From: Flagellimonas olearia
GTDB lineage: Bacteria > Bacteroidota > Bacteroidia > Flavobacteriales > Flavobacteriaceae
DNA length: 64,000 nt
Direction of reading: 5' to 3'
NCBI RefSeq assembly: GCF_009184425.1
Contig: NZ_WELG01000002.1
Coordinates: 868,001-932,000 of the forward strand
Shown: piece after piece, positions 8,319 to 17,220 of the stretch
Numbering within the stretch: position 1 is the stretch's first letter
How the letters are laid out: each line of letters opens with the position of its first letter
Program-made: the position numbers and the translations under genes
Notes under the pieces: model-generated
What the model saw: the letters and a program-made list of their open reading frames with translations, nothing else
What the model was told of the DNA's origin: nothing
The model's database searches: none

Positions 8319-10087
8319 TGGTCTAAGGTTGATTGTATAAAAGAATGAATGGTTTCAAAATCTATGCCAGCCAGTTTATGCGTCTCTGAAATTGTTCCAT
8401 GACCAACAAACTTATCTGGAATGCCAAAAATTGTAACGGGTTTTACATAGTGTTCTGCATTGGCGAACTCCAAAACCGCAGAACCAAAACCACCTATCTC
8501 GCAGCCATCTTCGAGTGTAATGATGTGGTCATACGTGTTGAAGACTGTATCTAACAGTTTTTTGTCCAAGGGTTTTATAAAACGCATATCGTAATGACCA
8601 ATGGCATCCGTTTGGTCAAGTGTTGGTAATAAACGGGAAATTTCATTTCCAATATGGCCCACGGTAAGGATGGCGATTTTTGACCCTTCCTTGAGGCAAC
8701 GCCCTGTTCCCAATGGGATGGACTCCAATTCATTTTTCCAGTCAATGGTCACGCCTTGGCCCCGGGGGTATCGAATGGCTATGGGGCCATCCATGCCCAA
8801 TTGGGCCGTGTACATGATGTTCCTGAGTTCCATTTCGTTCATGGGGGCAAATAGAGTAAGATTGGGAATGCATCTTAAATAGGCAATATCAAAAACACCA
8901 TGGTGTGTAGGACCATCTTGGCCTACTAGTCCTGCTCTATCCAAGCAAAAAATAACAGGGAGATTTTGGAGGGCCACGTCATGGATGACCTGATCATAGG
9001 CACGCTGCAAAAAGGTGGAATAGATGTTGCAAAATGGGATAAGCCCTTGTGTGGCCATTCCTGCGGCCAAGGTTACTGCATGTTGTTCTGCAATGCCCAC
9101 GTCAAATGCACGATCGGGCATTTGCTCCATCATGTATTTTAGAGAACTTCCTGTGGGCATAGCAGGAGTGATGCCTACTATATTCTTATTTTTTTGGGCC
9201 AACTCCACCAAGGTATGTCCAAACACGTCTTGGTATTTTGGGGGTTGGGCCTCTTGGGATTTCTTGAGGCGTTCCCCGGTAACCTTATCAAATTTTCCGG
9301 GGGCATGGTAGACCACCTGGTCCTCTTCCGCCTTTTTAAGCCCTTTTCCTTTGGTGGTAATGATATGAAGGAGTTTGGGGCCATCCACTTGCTTTAAACG
9401 CTGCAACTCTTCCACAAGTCCTTTTACATCGTGCCCATCCACTGGACCGGAATAATCAAGATTCAGACATTCAAAAATGTTTTCATCCTTGGCCGTGCCG
9501 GCTTTTACGTTGGTGAGGTATTTTTTTAGGGCGCCTACACTGGGATCTATTCCTATGGCATTGTCATTTAGGATGATAAGGGCATTTACGTCCGTAACTC
9601 CAAGATGGTTCAACCCCTCAAAGGCCATACCGCTGGCTATGGAAGCATCACCTACCACAGCAATGTGCTGTTTGAAGTTTTCCCCATGGAGTTTGGAGGC
9701 CATGGCCATACCCAAAATGGCCGATATCGCAGTGGAACTATGCCCCGTGCCAAAATCATCATACTTACTTTCACTTCGCTTGGGAAAGCCGCTTATACCT
9801 CCAAGTTGCCTGTTGGTTTCAAAAATCTCCTTTCTTCCGGTCAGAATTTTGTGGCCATAGGCCTGATGGCCCACATCCCATATAAGTTTATCGTTGGGCG
9901 TGTCAAAAACATAATGGAGGGCTATGGTCAGTTCCACAACTCCCAAGCTGGCACCCAAATGACCTTCTTTTGTGGAGACAATATCAATAATAAATTCCCG
10001 AAGCTCTTGGGCGAGTTTGGGAAGTTTATCCAAAGGCAGTTTTTTAAGGTCTGCCGGGGAATTGATATGTGTTAAAAGCTTTTCCAA
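8309..10087 (-). CDS. dxs: 1-deoxy-D-xylulose-5-phosphate synthase
   Basis: Thiamine-diphosphate enzyme joining pyruvate and glyceraldehyde 3-phosphate, first step of the MEP isoprenoid pathway. Visible motifs are DVGHQAYGHKILTGR, GHSSTAISAILGMAMA, the TPP/Mg site VVGDASIASGMAFEG (Ala in place of the usual second Gly of GDG) and the transketolase-like IAEQHAVTLAAGMA. The 592 residues are slightly shorter than E. coli Dxs. The start codon is TTG (10087); no in-frame ATG lies nearby. It would feed precursors to the polyprenyl synthase and lycopene cyclase at 25-27 kb. Confidence 0.96.
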   Translation of the reverse strand: MEKLLTHINSPADLKKLPLDKLPKLAQELREFIIDIVSTKEGHLGASLGVVELTIALHYVFDTPNDKLIWDVGHQAYGHKILTGRKEIFETNRQLGGISGFPKRSESKYDDFGTGHSSTAISAILGMAMASKLHGENFKQHIAVVGDASIASGMAFEGLNHLGVTDVNALIILNDNAIGIDPSVGALKKYLTNVKAGTAKDENIFECLNLDYSGPVDGHDVKGLVEELQRLKQVDGPKLLHIITTKGKGLKKAEEDQVVYHAPGKFDKVTGERLKKSQEAQPPKYQDVFGHTLVELAQKNKNIVGITPAMPTGSSLKYMMEQMPDRAFDVGIAEQHAVTLAAGMATQGLIPFCNIYSTFLQRAYDQVIHDVALQNLPVIFCLDRAGLVGQDGPTHHGVFDIAYLRCIPNLTLFAPMNEMELRNIMYTAQLGMDGPIAIRYPRGQGVTIDWKNELESIPLGTGRCLKEGSKIAILTVGHIGNEISRLLPTLDQTDAIGHYDMRFIKPLDKKLLDTVFNTYDHIITLEDGCEIGGFGSAVLEFANAEHYVKPVTIFGIPDKFVGHGTISETHKLAGIDFETIHSFIQSTLDQCE

Positions 10088-10098
10088 CGAATAAAAAA

Positions 10099-10106
10099 CA
10101 AAAGTA
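10099..10106 (-). promoter_or_regulatory. -7 promoter element of dxs
   Basis: Minus-strand TACTTTTG is a perfect match to TAnnTTTG, 11 nt before the TTG start codon of dxs. I see no clear -33 TTG at the expected distance, so this is tentative. Confidence 0.35.
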
Positions 10107-10171
10107 CCTATAATAGGTAAAATTTTTTTATGCTTAGCTTAGCCTTTTGATGAAAAGTTTCAATAAAAATT

Positions 10172-10621
10172 GTGGAGAACCCGTTTGACGACACCTATTT
10201 TATGAAAAAAGCCCTACAGGAAGCCGAAATGGCCTACGAAATGGGTGAAGTTCCCGTTGGGGCCATCGTGGTGGTGGACAACCGAATCATTGGCCGTGCC
10301 CACAACCTTACGGAGCGATTGAAGGATGTAACGGCCCATGCCGAGATGCAAGCCATAACGGCGGCATCAAATTTTCTTGGCGGTAAGTATCTGCATGGGT
10401 GTACGCTCTATGTGACCTTGGAACCGTGCCAAATGTGTGCCGGTGCACTGTATTGGAGCCAAGTTTCAAAGATTGTCTATGGCGCAGCGGATTTGGAACG
10501 AGGATTCAATGTCATGGGAGGCCATCTGCATCCCAAAACGGAAGTGGTCAGCGGGATTATGGAAAACGAGGCTTCGGAATTACTGAAACGCTTTTTCATC
10601 CAACGAAGAAACCTCAACTAA
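10172..10621 (+). CDS. tadA: tRNA-specific adenosine deaminase
   Basis: Deaminates A34 of tRNA-Arg(ACG) to inosine. It is a zinc-dependent CDA-fold enzyme of 149 residues. Zinc ligands and catalytic Glu are H56-A-E58 and P85-C86-Q-M-C89. The N-terminus FDDTYFMKKALQEAEMAYEMGEVPVGA aligns with the first TadA helix. The start is GTG at 10172; the in-frame ATG at 10202 would cut off part of that helix, so I prefer GTG. It is monocistronic, with a terminator at 10627. Confidence 0.93.
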   Translation: MENPFDDTYFMKKALQEAEMAYEMGEVPVGAIVVVDNRIIGRAHNLTERLKDVTAHAEMQAITAASNFLGGKYLHGCTLYVTLEPCQMCAGALYWSQVSKIVYGAADLERGFNVMGGHLHPKTEVVSGIMENEASELLKRFFIQRRNLN

Positions 10622-10626
10622 AGTAA

Positions 10627-10650
10627 AAGCCCCGGCATGGGCCAGGGCTT
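10627..10650. terminator. Terminator between tadA and the cold-shock gene
   Basis: AAGCCC-C-GGC-ATGG-GCC-A-GGGCTT forms a 9-bp stem with one C/A mismatch, followed on plus by CGAAATTTTTC. It sits between convergent tadA and csp and can serve both strands. Confidence 0.75.
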
Positions 10651-10675
10651 CGAAATTTTTCAAAATAAAATATAA

Positions 10676-10870
10676 TTATCCGATTACTTGCACTTGTGCA
10701 GCAACCCTTCCTTTTCTTCCTTCTTCTTCTTGGTATTCTACTTTGTCGCCTTCGTTCAATTCCACCCCGTTCAATGCTGTAACATGAACAAAGATGTCCT
10801 TTCCTGTGTCGTCGTTGGTAATGAACCCATAACCTTTGGATCCATTAAAAAATTTTACTGTACCGGTCAT
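10676..10870 (-). CDS. cspA: Cold-shock domain protein
   Basis: Single OB-fold RNA/ssDNA-binding protein of 64 residues, acting as an RNA chaperone. RNP1 is KGYGFIT (residues 12-18) and RNP2 is DIFVHV (25-30). The N-terminus TGTVKFFNGSKGYGFI is standard. The gene stands alone, with convergent tadA downstream. The A-rich stretch before the ATG is typical of Bacteroidota start regions, which lack strong Shine-Dalgarno sequences. Confidence 0.95.
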   Translation of the reverse strand: MTGTVKFFNGSKGYGFITNDDTGKDIFVHVTALNGVELNEGDKVEYQEEEGRKGRVAAQVQVIG

Positions 10871-10951
10871 TAAAAAAAAATAAATGTTAAAGCACGAATG
10901 TAGGATATTTTACGTCTAATCAGGTAAAATAACCATTAAATCTTGGGAAGA

Positions 10952-11215
10952 TTATTCTTTTCCAGTGTTTTTGCGCTCTTGATTCTGCATTTTTTTTATG
11001 TTGTCCTTGGTGAGCATGTAGTCTTTCATGTTCTTTCCCTTGCTTTCTTTGAACAGGAAAAGGGGCATGGCCACCAAAAATAGGCCTATGGTTCCCAAAC
11101 CGATATATCTGTGCGCAGAAGAAGGTTGCTCCTCTTCAATGGAAAAGCCAAATATGATAGAGGAAATGGAAGCCAGAACGATAAGGACAATGATATATTT
11201 GAGCTTGATTTTCAT
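10952..11215 (-). CDS. Small two-helix membrane protein, coupled to the CLC gene
   Basis: 87 residues with the start placed at 11215 (MKIKLKYIIVLIVL). The longer upstream extension reads through the CLC coding end in another frame. Two membrane helices (about residues 5-23 and 36-55) are followed by a basic cytoplasmic tail ending NQERKNTGKE. Its ATG overlaps the CLC stop as ATGA, so translation is coupled. I do not recognise a family; the context suggests an accessory to the chloride channel or merely an operon passenger. Confidence 0.75.
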   Translation of the reverse strand: MKIKLKYIIVLIVLASISSIIFGFSIEEEQPSSAHRYIGLGTIGLFLVAMPLFLFKESKGKNMKDYMLTKDNIKKMQNQERKNTGKE

Positions 11216-12996
11216 TGGGTGTAATTGATGAGTTTTCGCCGATAGGCCGTCAATAATTTCGATTTTGAAATGAAACCTTCGTATTTGCCATCCTTGATAA
11301 CGGGCAGGTTCCAAGCCCCACTGTCCTGGAATTTCTTCATGACCTGTTTCATGGTATCTTTTCCATAAAAGATATGCTCGGGCGGGGCGTGCATCAAATT
11401 CTTTACATGAACGGTTTCGTAGAGGTCACGGTCAAACATAAACTGGCGGATATCATCCAACACAATGATGCCCATTAATTTTTTTTCATCATCCAACACG
11501 GGAAAAATGTTCCTTTTGGATTTGGAAACGGATTCGTGCAGCATGTCCCCCAAGGACATTTCAGGGTGTACCGATTTGAAATTTTTCTCAATCACATCGT
11601 CCATTTCCATAAGCCCCAATACCATTTGGTCCTTATTGTGGGATAGTACGGCGCCAATTTTTGCCAGTTCCTTGGTGTAAATGGTATAGTCCAACGCATT
11701 TTTGGTAGTGAGATAGGAGATGGAGGCAGTGATCATCAAGGGAACAAAGAGTTCGTAACCTCCGGTGATTTCAGCAATCAAGAAAATGGCGGTCAAAGGC
11801 GCATGGATTACCCCGGCAATCAGACCAGCCATGCCTATTAGGGTAAAGTTGCTTTCCGATACCGAAAACCCAAGGCCCAGATGGTTGATGATCTTGGCCA
11901 CCACATTGCCCAACGCACTTCCCATGACCATGGTAGGAATAAAGATTCCACCGGCACCACCAGCGGCAAAGGTGGTGGTCATGGCTATGGCCTTAAAAAT
12001 GGTAATGCCGAACAAAAGGGCAATCACTACCCAAATGTTGTCCGTATAGGCATCGAACGGGGTTTTTCCCAAAGCCTTTAAATGGTCCCCATCCAATAAA
12101 TTGTTGATGAAACCAAAACCTTCCCCGTAGAGTGGAGGGATGGCATAAAGCATGATTCCAATGGCAATACCGCCCACCAAAAGTTTGTACTTGGGACTTT
12201 TGAACCGTTTGAAAAAGGTGAGTATGGAAAAGTACATCTTGGTAAAATATATCGAGGCGAAGGCGGTACCCACGCCCAACAACACATAAAATGGGGTGTC
12301 CTTCAATTCAAATCCTTCGGTAAGGGAAAAACTAAAAAGCACTTCGTTTCCCAAAAAGAAATAGGAAGTGAGCACCCCTGCTATGGAGGCCAACAACAAG
12401 GGAAGCATGGACATCATGGTCAAATCCAAGGTAAATACCTCTACGGCAAAGATGATGGCGGCAATAGGGGACTGGAAAATGGATGAAATGGCCCCTGCCG
12501 AAGCACAGGCAACCAATAACGATCGTGTCTTGGCATCAATATGAAACAGGCGACTAAGGTTGGAACTTATGGCCGAACCTGACTTGACCGCCGGTCCCAA
12601 AAGTCCCACGGAACCCCCAAACCCTACCGTAAGTGGTGCCGTGATCAATGGGGTATAAATATCTTTTGTTGATAAGAGTCCCCCTTTTTTGGAAAGCGAA
12701 AAAATAATGGACGACACCGCATGCTGAATCGGCTTTTTGTGTACAAACTTTACGTAGAGATACACAAACGTCAACCCAATGGTGGGTAGGATAAAGTAGA
12801 GTTGATTTTCTGAAAAAACGATTCCCATTTTAAGCAGGGACTCGATAAAATAGGTGAAGTTTTTTAAGGTAACGGCCACCAACCCCGCCAAAAAACCCAC
12901 CACCAGACTCATGAGGTGCACAAAGGTTTTGTTGGAGATATTTTTATACCTCCATTTTAAAAACTTCGTGAATATTTTTTTTGATCGGTTGGACAT
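11212..12996 (-). CDS. CLC-family chloride channel with C-terminal CBS pair
   Basis: 594 residues: a CLC membrane core (about 25-440) and two CBS domains (about 455-590). CLC signatures are visible as GFGGSVGLLGPAVKSGSA (125-142), GGAGGIFIPTMVMG and HAPLTAIFLIAEITGGYE. At residue 133 the sequence is GLLGP where transporters have G-x-E-x-P: the external gating glutamate is replaced by Leu. Loss of that Glu is known to abolish proton coupling in CLC exchangers, so this protein is more likely a passive chloride pathway. The CBS domains suggest nucleotide control. Confidence 0.9.
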   Translation of the reverse strand: MSNRSKKIFTKFLKWRYKNISNKTFVHLMSLVVGFLAGLVAVTLKNFTYFIESLLKMGIVFSENQLYFILPTIGLTFVYLYVKFVHKKPIQHAVSSIIFSLSKKGGLLSTKDIYTPLITAPLTVGFGGSVGLLGPAVKSGSAISSNLSRLFHIDAKTRSLLVACASAGAISSIFQSPIAAIIFAVEVFTLDLTMMSMLPLLLASIAGVLTSYFFLGNEVLFSFSLTEGFELKDTPFYVLLGVGTAFASIYFTKMYFSILTFFKRFKSPKYKLLVGGIAIGIMLYAIPPLYGEGFGFINNLLDGDHLKALGKTPFDAYTDNIWVVIALLFGITIFKAIAMTTTFAAGGAGGIFIPTMVMGSALGNVVAKIINHLGLGFSVSESNFTLIGMAGLIAGVIHAPLTAIFLIAEITGGYELFVPLMITASISYLTTKNALDYTIYTKELAKIGAVLSHNKDQMVLGLMEMDDVIEKNFKSVHPEMSLGDMLHESVSKSKRNIFPVLDDEKKLMGIIVLDDIRQFMFDRDLYETVHVKNLMHAPPEHIFYGKDTMKQVMKKFQDSGAWNLPVIKDGKYEGFISKSKLLTAYRRKLINYTQ

Positions 12997-13112
12997 GCTG
13001 AAATTATTGCATAGTGTTGAAAGTGTTTTTCCTTTGGTATAAAATGAAACAGTAAAAACGTTCTCTACGGGTTTAAAACAACAACTCTAAAAGGTACAAA
13101 GTGTATAGCAAA

Positions 13113-14690
13113 TCAATATGAAGGATCTATGAAAGATTCACGATTGTCCATACTTGGCCAAACTGTGATATGTTCAACCTTTTCAGAATGTTCATAATAT
13201 CTTAAATTATCCTTTTTAGCAATGTTTAAATAATCTTCAAAAGACCCAATATTGGAATAACTGGAAATTCTAGTGGACTTGATTTCGTAAGTTAGTCCCG
13301 CAAGTTCTTCCATCCCACTAAAATTAGGAATTTCTGGTAGGGTTAACTCTTCACTATTACTTGCATCAAAATTAAATACCCAGTTAGAATTTTGGTTTAT
13401 GGACTTTAAATGGACTTTCCCTGAATGGTAGTCAGGAAGAGGTATAAAATCAATTAAAAGTTTATTGTCTACGAGAGTGGTTACGAGAGTGGTTCCTAAA
13501 GGATTGTAATCTTCTAGGGGCAATCCTTCACCCATATACCTGTAACCGTTCAAATTTGAACCATATAAGTCTACATAGGTATGTCTATAATACGTGAAAT
13601 TATCAATATATGGAATCCGAATGCTGTTCTGGGATACTATTTGACCCACATTGAATCTTGCATTATGGGGTTTATCTGCTTCAAAATCAGCATAACTTTC
13701 AAAGCCGTAAATATCAATCACCGAGTTTTCCGTGTAAGGAAAATTGCCAACCGTGACATGTTCTGAAGTGAAGTCATCCAACTCCAATAGTAATGGACTT
13801 GAAATTGTATCTCTTTTTATTTTGGTATAGAAATGTTCGCCATCCACACTCCCCCCTGCAGCCTTTAAAAAAATATGTGCGGGAGGATCAAAACGATCAA
13901 GGAGGTCTAAAGTTCCAGTTGGATCATCAGGAGAGAAAAATATATAGCTATACCCTAAACCTTCAAGTTCGGGGAAACCGGTAGCGGCATAGTTGACCTC
14001 AATTGTTTCATAATTAAATCTGCCTTGGTTGGTCAAAAGAAAATTATTGGTTTCAGCTACTTTTAAATGGGGAATCGATTCCAAGTCAATCGGTCCATTG
14101 GTGTTTTTTGTGATGATGGTCAAAACAAATTCCTCGCTGGCGTCAAAATCAAAGGGAGCGAGCAGTTTTAGTTCAGCGTTTTCTGTTAGTATTATGCTAT
14201 CCAGAACAACTCCATCATTCCTAGATGCAAATGCAAAGGCTTCTTCAATAGGGTTACGAAAATAATTTTCTTCAAGTGATAACTTGACCAGAACTCTCTT
14301 GATTATAAACCTAACATTTACTGATGTACTGTTCTTGGCATCATCAGATGCCACAAAGCGAATTGTTTTTTCGCCGGGGGCAAAAAGATTGGGGTCGAGT
14401 TCAAAAGTGTAATCAGTACTACTGCTATAAATCAACACACCATCCAAGAACGCTTCTAAAAGGAGGTTATCACCTGAATTATCAGCCAATGAAAGAGTCA
14501 ATTCTTGGGGTTCGCTTAAGGTTTCATTTTCAACTATGCCGCTAACCGTTAAAGTAGGCGCAATACTATCTTCAACTGTTGTTTCGGGAGGCGTGCTATT
14601 TTCTGAATCACCATTGACTGAACAAGAGGCTAACAAGATAATTATGCTTAATGCCAGTAATGGTCTTGGAAAGAGGTTTTTAAAAGCCAT
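13113..14690 (-). CDS. Large lipoprotein of unknown function
   Basis: 525 residues with a type II signal peptide (lipobox LLASC, lipidated Cys at residue 23), followed by an acidic Ser/Asn/Glu-rich linker. Residues 50-140 look like an Ig-like domain (SGIVENETLSEPQELTLSLADNSGDN and FRVASD-like strand pattern). The rest is strand-rich and unassigned, with many Tyr/Phe/Asn. A perfect 12-bp tandem duplication (13471-13494) encodes TTLV twice. It lies 38 bp after aspS on the same strand. I do not recognise a family. Confidence 0.75.
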   Translation of the reverse strand: MAFKNLFPRPLLALSIIILLASCSVNGDSENSTPPETTVEDSIAPTLTVSGIVENETLSEPQELTLSLADNSGDNLLLEAFLDGVLIYSSSTDYTFELDPNLFAPGEKTIRFVASDDAKNSTSVNVRFIIKRVLVKLSLEENYFRNPIEEAFAFASRNDGVVLDSIILTENAELKLLAPFDFDASEEFVLTIITKNTNGPIDLESIPHLKVAETNNFLLTNQGRFNYETIEVNYAATGFPELEGLGYSYIFFSPDDPTGTLDLLDRFDPPAHIFLKAAGGSVDGEHFYTKIKRDTISSPLLLELDDFTSEHVTVGNFPYTENSVIDIYGFESYADFEADKPHNARFNVGQIVSQNSIRIPYIDNFTYYRHTYVDLYGSNLNGYRYMGEGLPLEDYNPLGTTLVTTLVDNKLLIDFIPLPDYHSGKVHLKSINQNSNWVFNFDASNSEELTLPEIPNFSGMEELAGLTYEIKSTRISSYSNIGSFEDYLNIAKKDNLRYYEHSEKVEHITVWPSMDNRESFIDPSY

Positions 14691-14728
14691 ATTTTGAAGA
14701 TACTTATAAAAATCCTTTTTCGAACATT

Positions 14729-16480
14729 TTAAGACCTGTCCAATTTCAAATGTAACTCTTTAAGTTGCTCATCATCAATGGTCGCCGGGGCATCGATCAT
14801 AACATCCCTACCGCTATTGTTTTTAGGGAAAGCGATAAAGTCGCGAATGGTCTCCTGTCCACCCAAAATAGCCACTAATCGGTCCAAACCAAAGGCAATA
14901 CCACCGTGGGGAGGGGCACCATATTGAAAGGCGTCCATTAAAAACCCGAATTGGGCCTTGGCCTCTTCAGGAGTAAACCCTAGATGTTTGAACATGGTTG
15001 CCTGTACTTGTTTATCATGGATACGGATGGATCCACCACCAATTTCATTGCCATTCAACACTAAATCATAAGCATTGGCCTTGACAGCCCCCGGGTCGGT
15101 ATCCAACAATTCCAATTGACCAGGTTTTGGTGAGGTGAAGGGGTGGTGCATGGCATGATAGGTGCCGGTTTCCTCGTCCAATTCCAACAAGGGGAAATCC
15201 ACAACCCATAATGGGGCAAACTCATCGGGTTTTCGTAGACCGAGCCTTTCGGCCAGCTCCATTCTAAGGGCGCTGAGTTGTGCACGGGTTTCATTGGTGT
15301 TCCCGGAGAGGACACAAATAAGGTCGCCCGGTTTTGCGCCAGTGACATCGGCCCATTGGGCCAAATCATCTTGGTCATAAAACTTGTCTACGGATGATTT
15401 GTAGGAACCATCCTCATTGCATTTTACATAGACCATGCCCTTGGCCCCTACTTGGGGGCGTTTTACCCAATCAATAAGGGCGTCTATTTCTTTTCGGGTA
15501 TACTCCGCAGCTCCGGGGACAGCGATTCCCACAACCAATTCGGCAGAGTTAAAGACGTTAAAGTCCTTGTGCTGGGCCACAGTATTGAGTTCCCCGAACT
15601 GCATTCCAAAGCGGATATCGGGTTTGTCATTGCCATAAAGGCGCATGGCATCGTCAAAGGTCATTCGAGGAAATTCATCGATTTCAACTCCCTTGATTTC
15701 CTTGAGCAAATGCTTGGTAAGGCCTTCAAAGGTATTCAGGATGTCCTCCTGTTCCACAAAGGCCATTTCGCAATCTATTTGGGTGAATTCGGGTTGCCTA
15801 TCTGCCCGTAGATCTTCATCCCTAAAACATTTTACAATCTGAAAATATTTGTCCAATCCACCGACCATCAACAATTGCTTGAAGGTCTGTGGGGATTGGG
15901 GCAGGGCATAGAACTGCCCTTCGTTCATTCGGCTAGGAACCAAAAAGTCGCGTGCCCCTTCAGGGGTGGACTTGATCAAATAGGGGGTTTCCACATCGAT
16001 AAATCCTTGTTCCGAAAGGTATTTTCGGACCTCCATGCTCACTTTATGCCTAAAAATAAGCTTGTTCTTTACCGGATTCCTTCGGATATCCAGGTAACGG
16101 TATTTCATTCGGATATCCTCTCCGCCATCCGTTTCATCCTCAATGGTAAAGGGGGGTAGGAGGGATTTGTTCAGGATGGTAAGCTCCTTGACCAACACCT
16201 CAATTTCCCCTGTTGGGATATTTGGGTTTTTTGAGGCCCGTTCAATGACTTCTCCCTTGGCCTGAATCACGGTTTCACGACCCAACTCCTTGGCTTTTTC
16301 AAGAAGTTCGACGGGTGTGCGCTCTTCATCAAACACCAATTGCGTAATGCCGTAGCGATCACGAAGGTCTACCCAAACTACAAAACCCTTGTCACGGAGC
16401 TTGTGTGCCCAACCACTTAGAACTACTTCCGAACCGATATCTGATGCCCTTAATGCACCGCAGGTATTACTTCTGTACAT
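14729..16480 (-). CDS. aspS: Aspartyl-tRNA synthetase
   Basis: Class II synthetase charging tRNA-Asp, 583 residues, bacterial type with the extra GAD domain between motifs 2 and 3. An N-terminal OB-fold anticodon-binding domain ([22 protein letters not shown]) precedes the catalytic core. Motif 2 is [16 protein letters not shown] and motif 3 [16 protein letters not shown] perfect -7 element TAAATTTG lies on minus at 16500-16507, 19 nt before the ATG. Whether it is discriminating or also charges tRNA-Asn cannot be decided here. Confidence 0.96.
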   Translation of the reverse strand: MYRSNTCGALRASDIGSEVVLSGWAHKLRDKGFVVWVDLRDRYGITQLVFDEERTPVELLEKAKELGRETVIQAKGEVIERASKNPNIPTGEIEVLVKELTILNKSLLPPFTIEDETDGGEDIRMKYRYLDIRRNPVKNKLIFRHKVSMEVRKYLSEQGFIDVETPYLIKSTPEGARDFLVPSRMNEGQFYALPQSPQTFKQLLMVGGLDKYFQIVKCFRDEDLRADRQPEFTQIDCEMAFVEQEDILNTFEGLTKHLLKEIKGVEIDEFPRMTFDDAMRLYGNDKPDIRFGMQFGELNTVAQHKDFNVFNSAELVVGIAVPGAAEYTRKEIDALIDWVKRPQVGAKGMVYVKCNEDGSYKSSVDKFYDQDDLAQWADVTGAKPGDLICVLSGNTNETRAQLSALRMELAERLGLRKPDEFAPLWVVDFPLLELDEETGTYHAMHHPFTSPKPGQLELLDTDPGAVKANAYDLVLNGNEIGGGSIRIHDKQVQATMFKHLGFTPEEAKAQFGFLMDAFQYGAPPHGGIAFGLDRLVAILGGQETIRDFIAFPKNNSGRDVMIDAPATIDDEQLKELHLKLDRS

Positions 16481-16814
16481 GATGTTTGTTATGAGACGGC
16501 AAATTTAATAGGAATGGCAAAATTTATTGCTAGATATATGGATTTTCTCCTTGATGATGGTACAGGATTTTTAAAAAAGAACGTATTGGTCCCTATTCAG
16601 TTATAGGCTAGATCAAGGTTTTGATTCAAAATGGGTGCTTTTTTATCGATAAAAGGAGTAGAATGCATTTTTATCAAAAAGTTAACGTATTGAATTTCAG
16701 TTTAATATAGTTTTAATGTAAATTTATTGTTACGTAAATCTTTATTTAATGTAAAATTTAAATAAATTTATAGCGTTAGTACAAGTAGTTCAAGATTTTA
16801 AATCCCAATGTATT
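16481..16814. other. AT-rich divergent intergenic region
   Basis: This 334-bp spacer separates divergent aspS and the MORN-repeat gene. It holds the likely aspS -7 element (16500-16507, minus) and a very AT-rich stretch (16680-16775) before the MORN gene. I see no ORF, RNA gene or clear hairpin in it. Confidence 0.5.
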
Positions 16815-17165
16815 ATGAAGAAAGCAATATTTTTTATGGCGTTGATGTTTTCGGTTTATATGTATCCGCAAGATACCCAACCGACTTTTGAGAAAGTGGG
16901 AAAAATGGTAAAAGCAACATATTTTCATGAAAACGGAGAAATGGCCCAAACCGGCTATTATCTGAACGGAAAATTACACGGTCAATGGTTGATGTACAAT
17001 ATGGAAGGAAAGAAAATAGCTTCCGGTACGTACATGAATGGGGAAAGAACTGGTAAATGGTTCTTTTGGGAAGGCGATTTGTTGAAAGAAGTAGATTTCA
17101 GTGACAACAGGATTGCCAGTGTGAAAAACTGGAACCAATCTGAAATCGTTTCGATTGACAAGTAA
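16815..17165 (+). CDS. Secreted MORN-repeat protein
   Basis: 116 residues with a signal peptide (MKKAIFFMALMFSVYMYPQD). The mature part has at least three MORN-type repeats: YFHENGEMAQTGYYLNGKLHG, QWLMYNMEGKKIASGTYMNG and KWFFWEGDLLKEVDF. Databases often call such proteins YwqK-like antitoxins, but here the signal peptide and the absence of a toxin partner argue against a toxin-antitoxin role. It is probably a periplasmic or surface protein of unknown function, transcribed alone with a strong terminator. Confidence 0.8.
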   Translation: MKKAIFFMALMFSVYMYPQDTQPTFEKVGKMVKATYFHENGEMAQTGYYLNGKLHGQWLMYNMEGKKIASGTYMNGERTGKWFFWEGDLLKEVDFSDNRIASVKNWNQSEIVSIDK

Positions 17166-17181
17166 TGTAAAAGATTTAATT

Positions 17182-17212
17182 AAAAAGCCCCTGCCTATGG
17201 CAGGGGCTTTTT
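17182..17212. terminator. Bidirectional terminator
   Basis: A perfect 14-bp stem (AAAAAGCCCCTGCC / GGCAGGGGCTTTTT) with a 3-nt loop and T/A runs on both sides ends the MORN gene on plus and the efflux operon on minus. Confidence 0.9.
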
Positions 17213-17220
17213 TTATGACC

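Noticed and set aside
16815-17165. Antitoxin label for the MORN-repeat protein
   Set aside because: It has a signal peptide and no toxin gene beside it.
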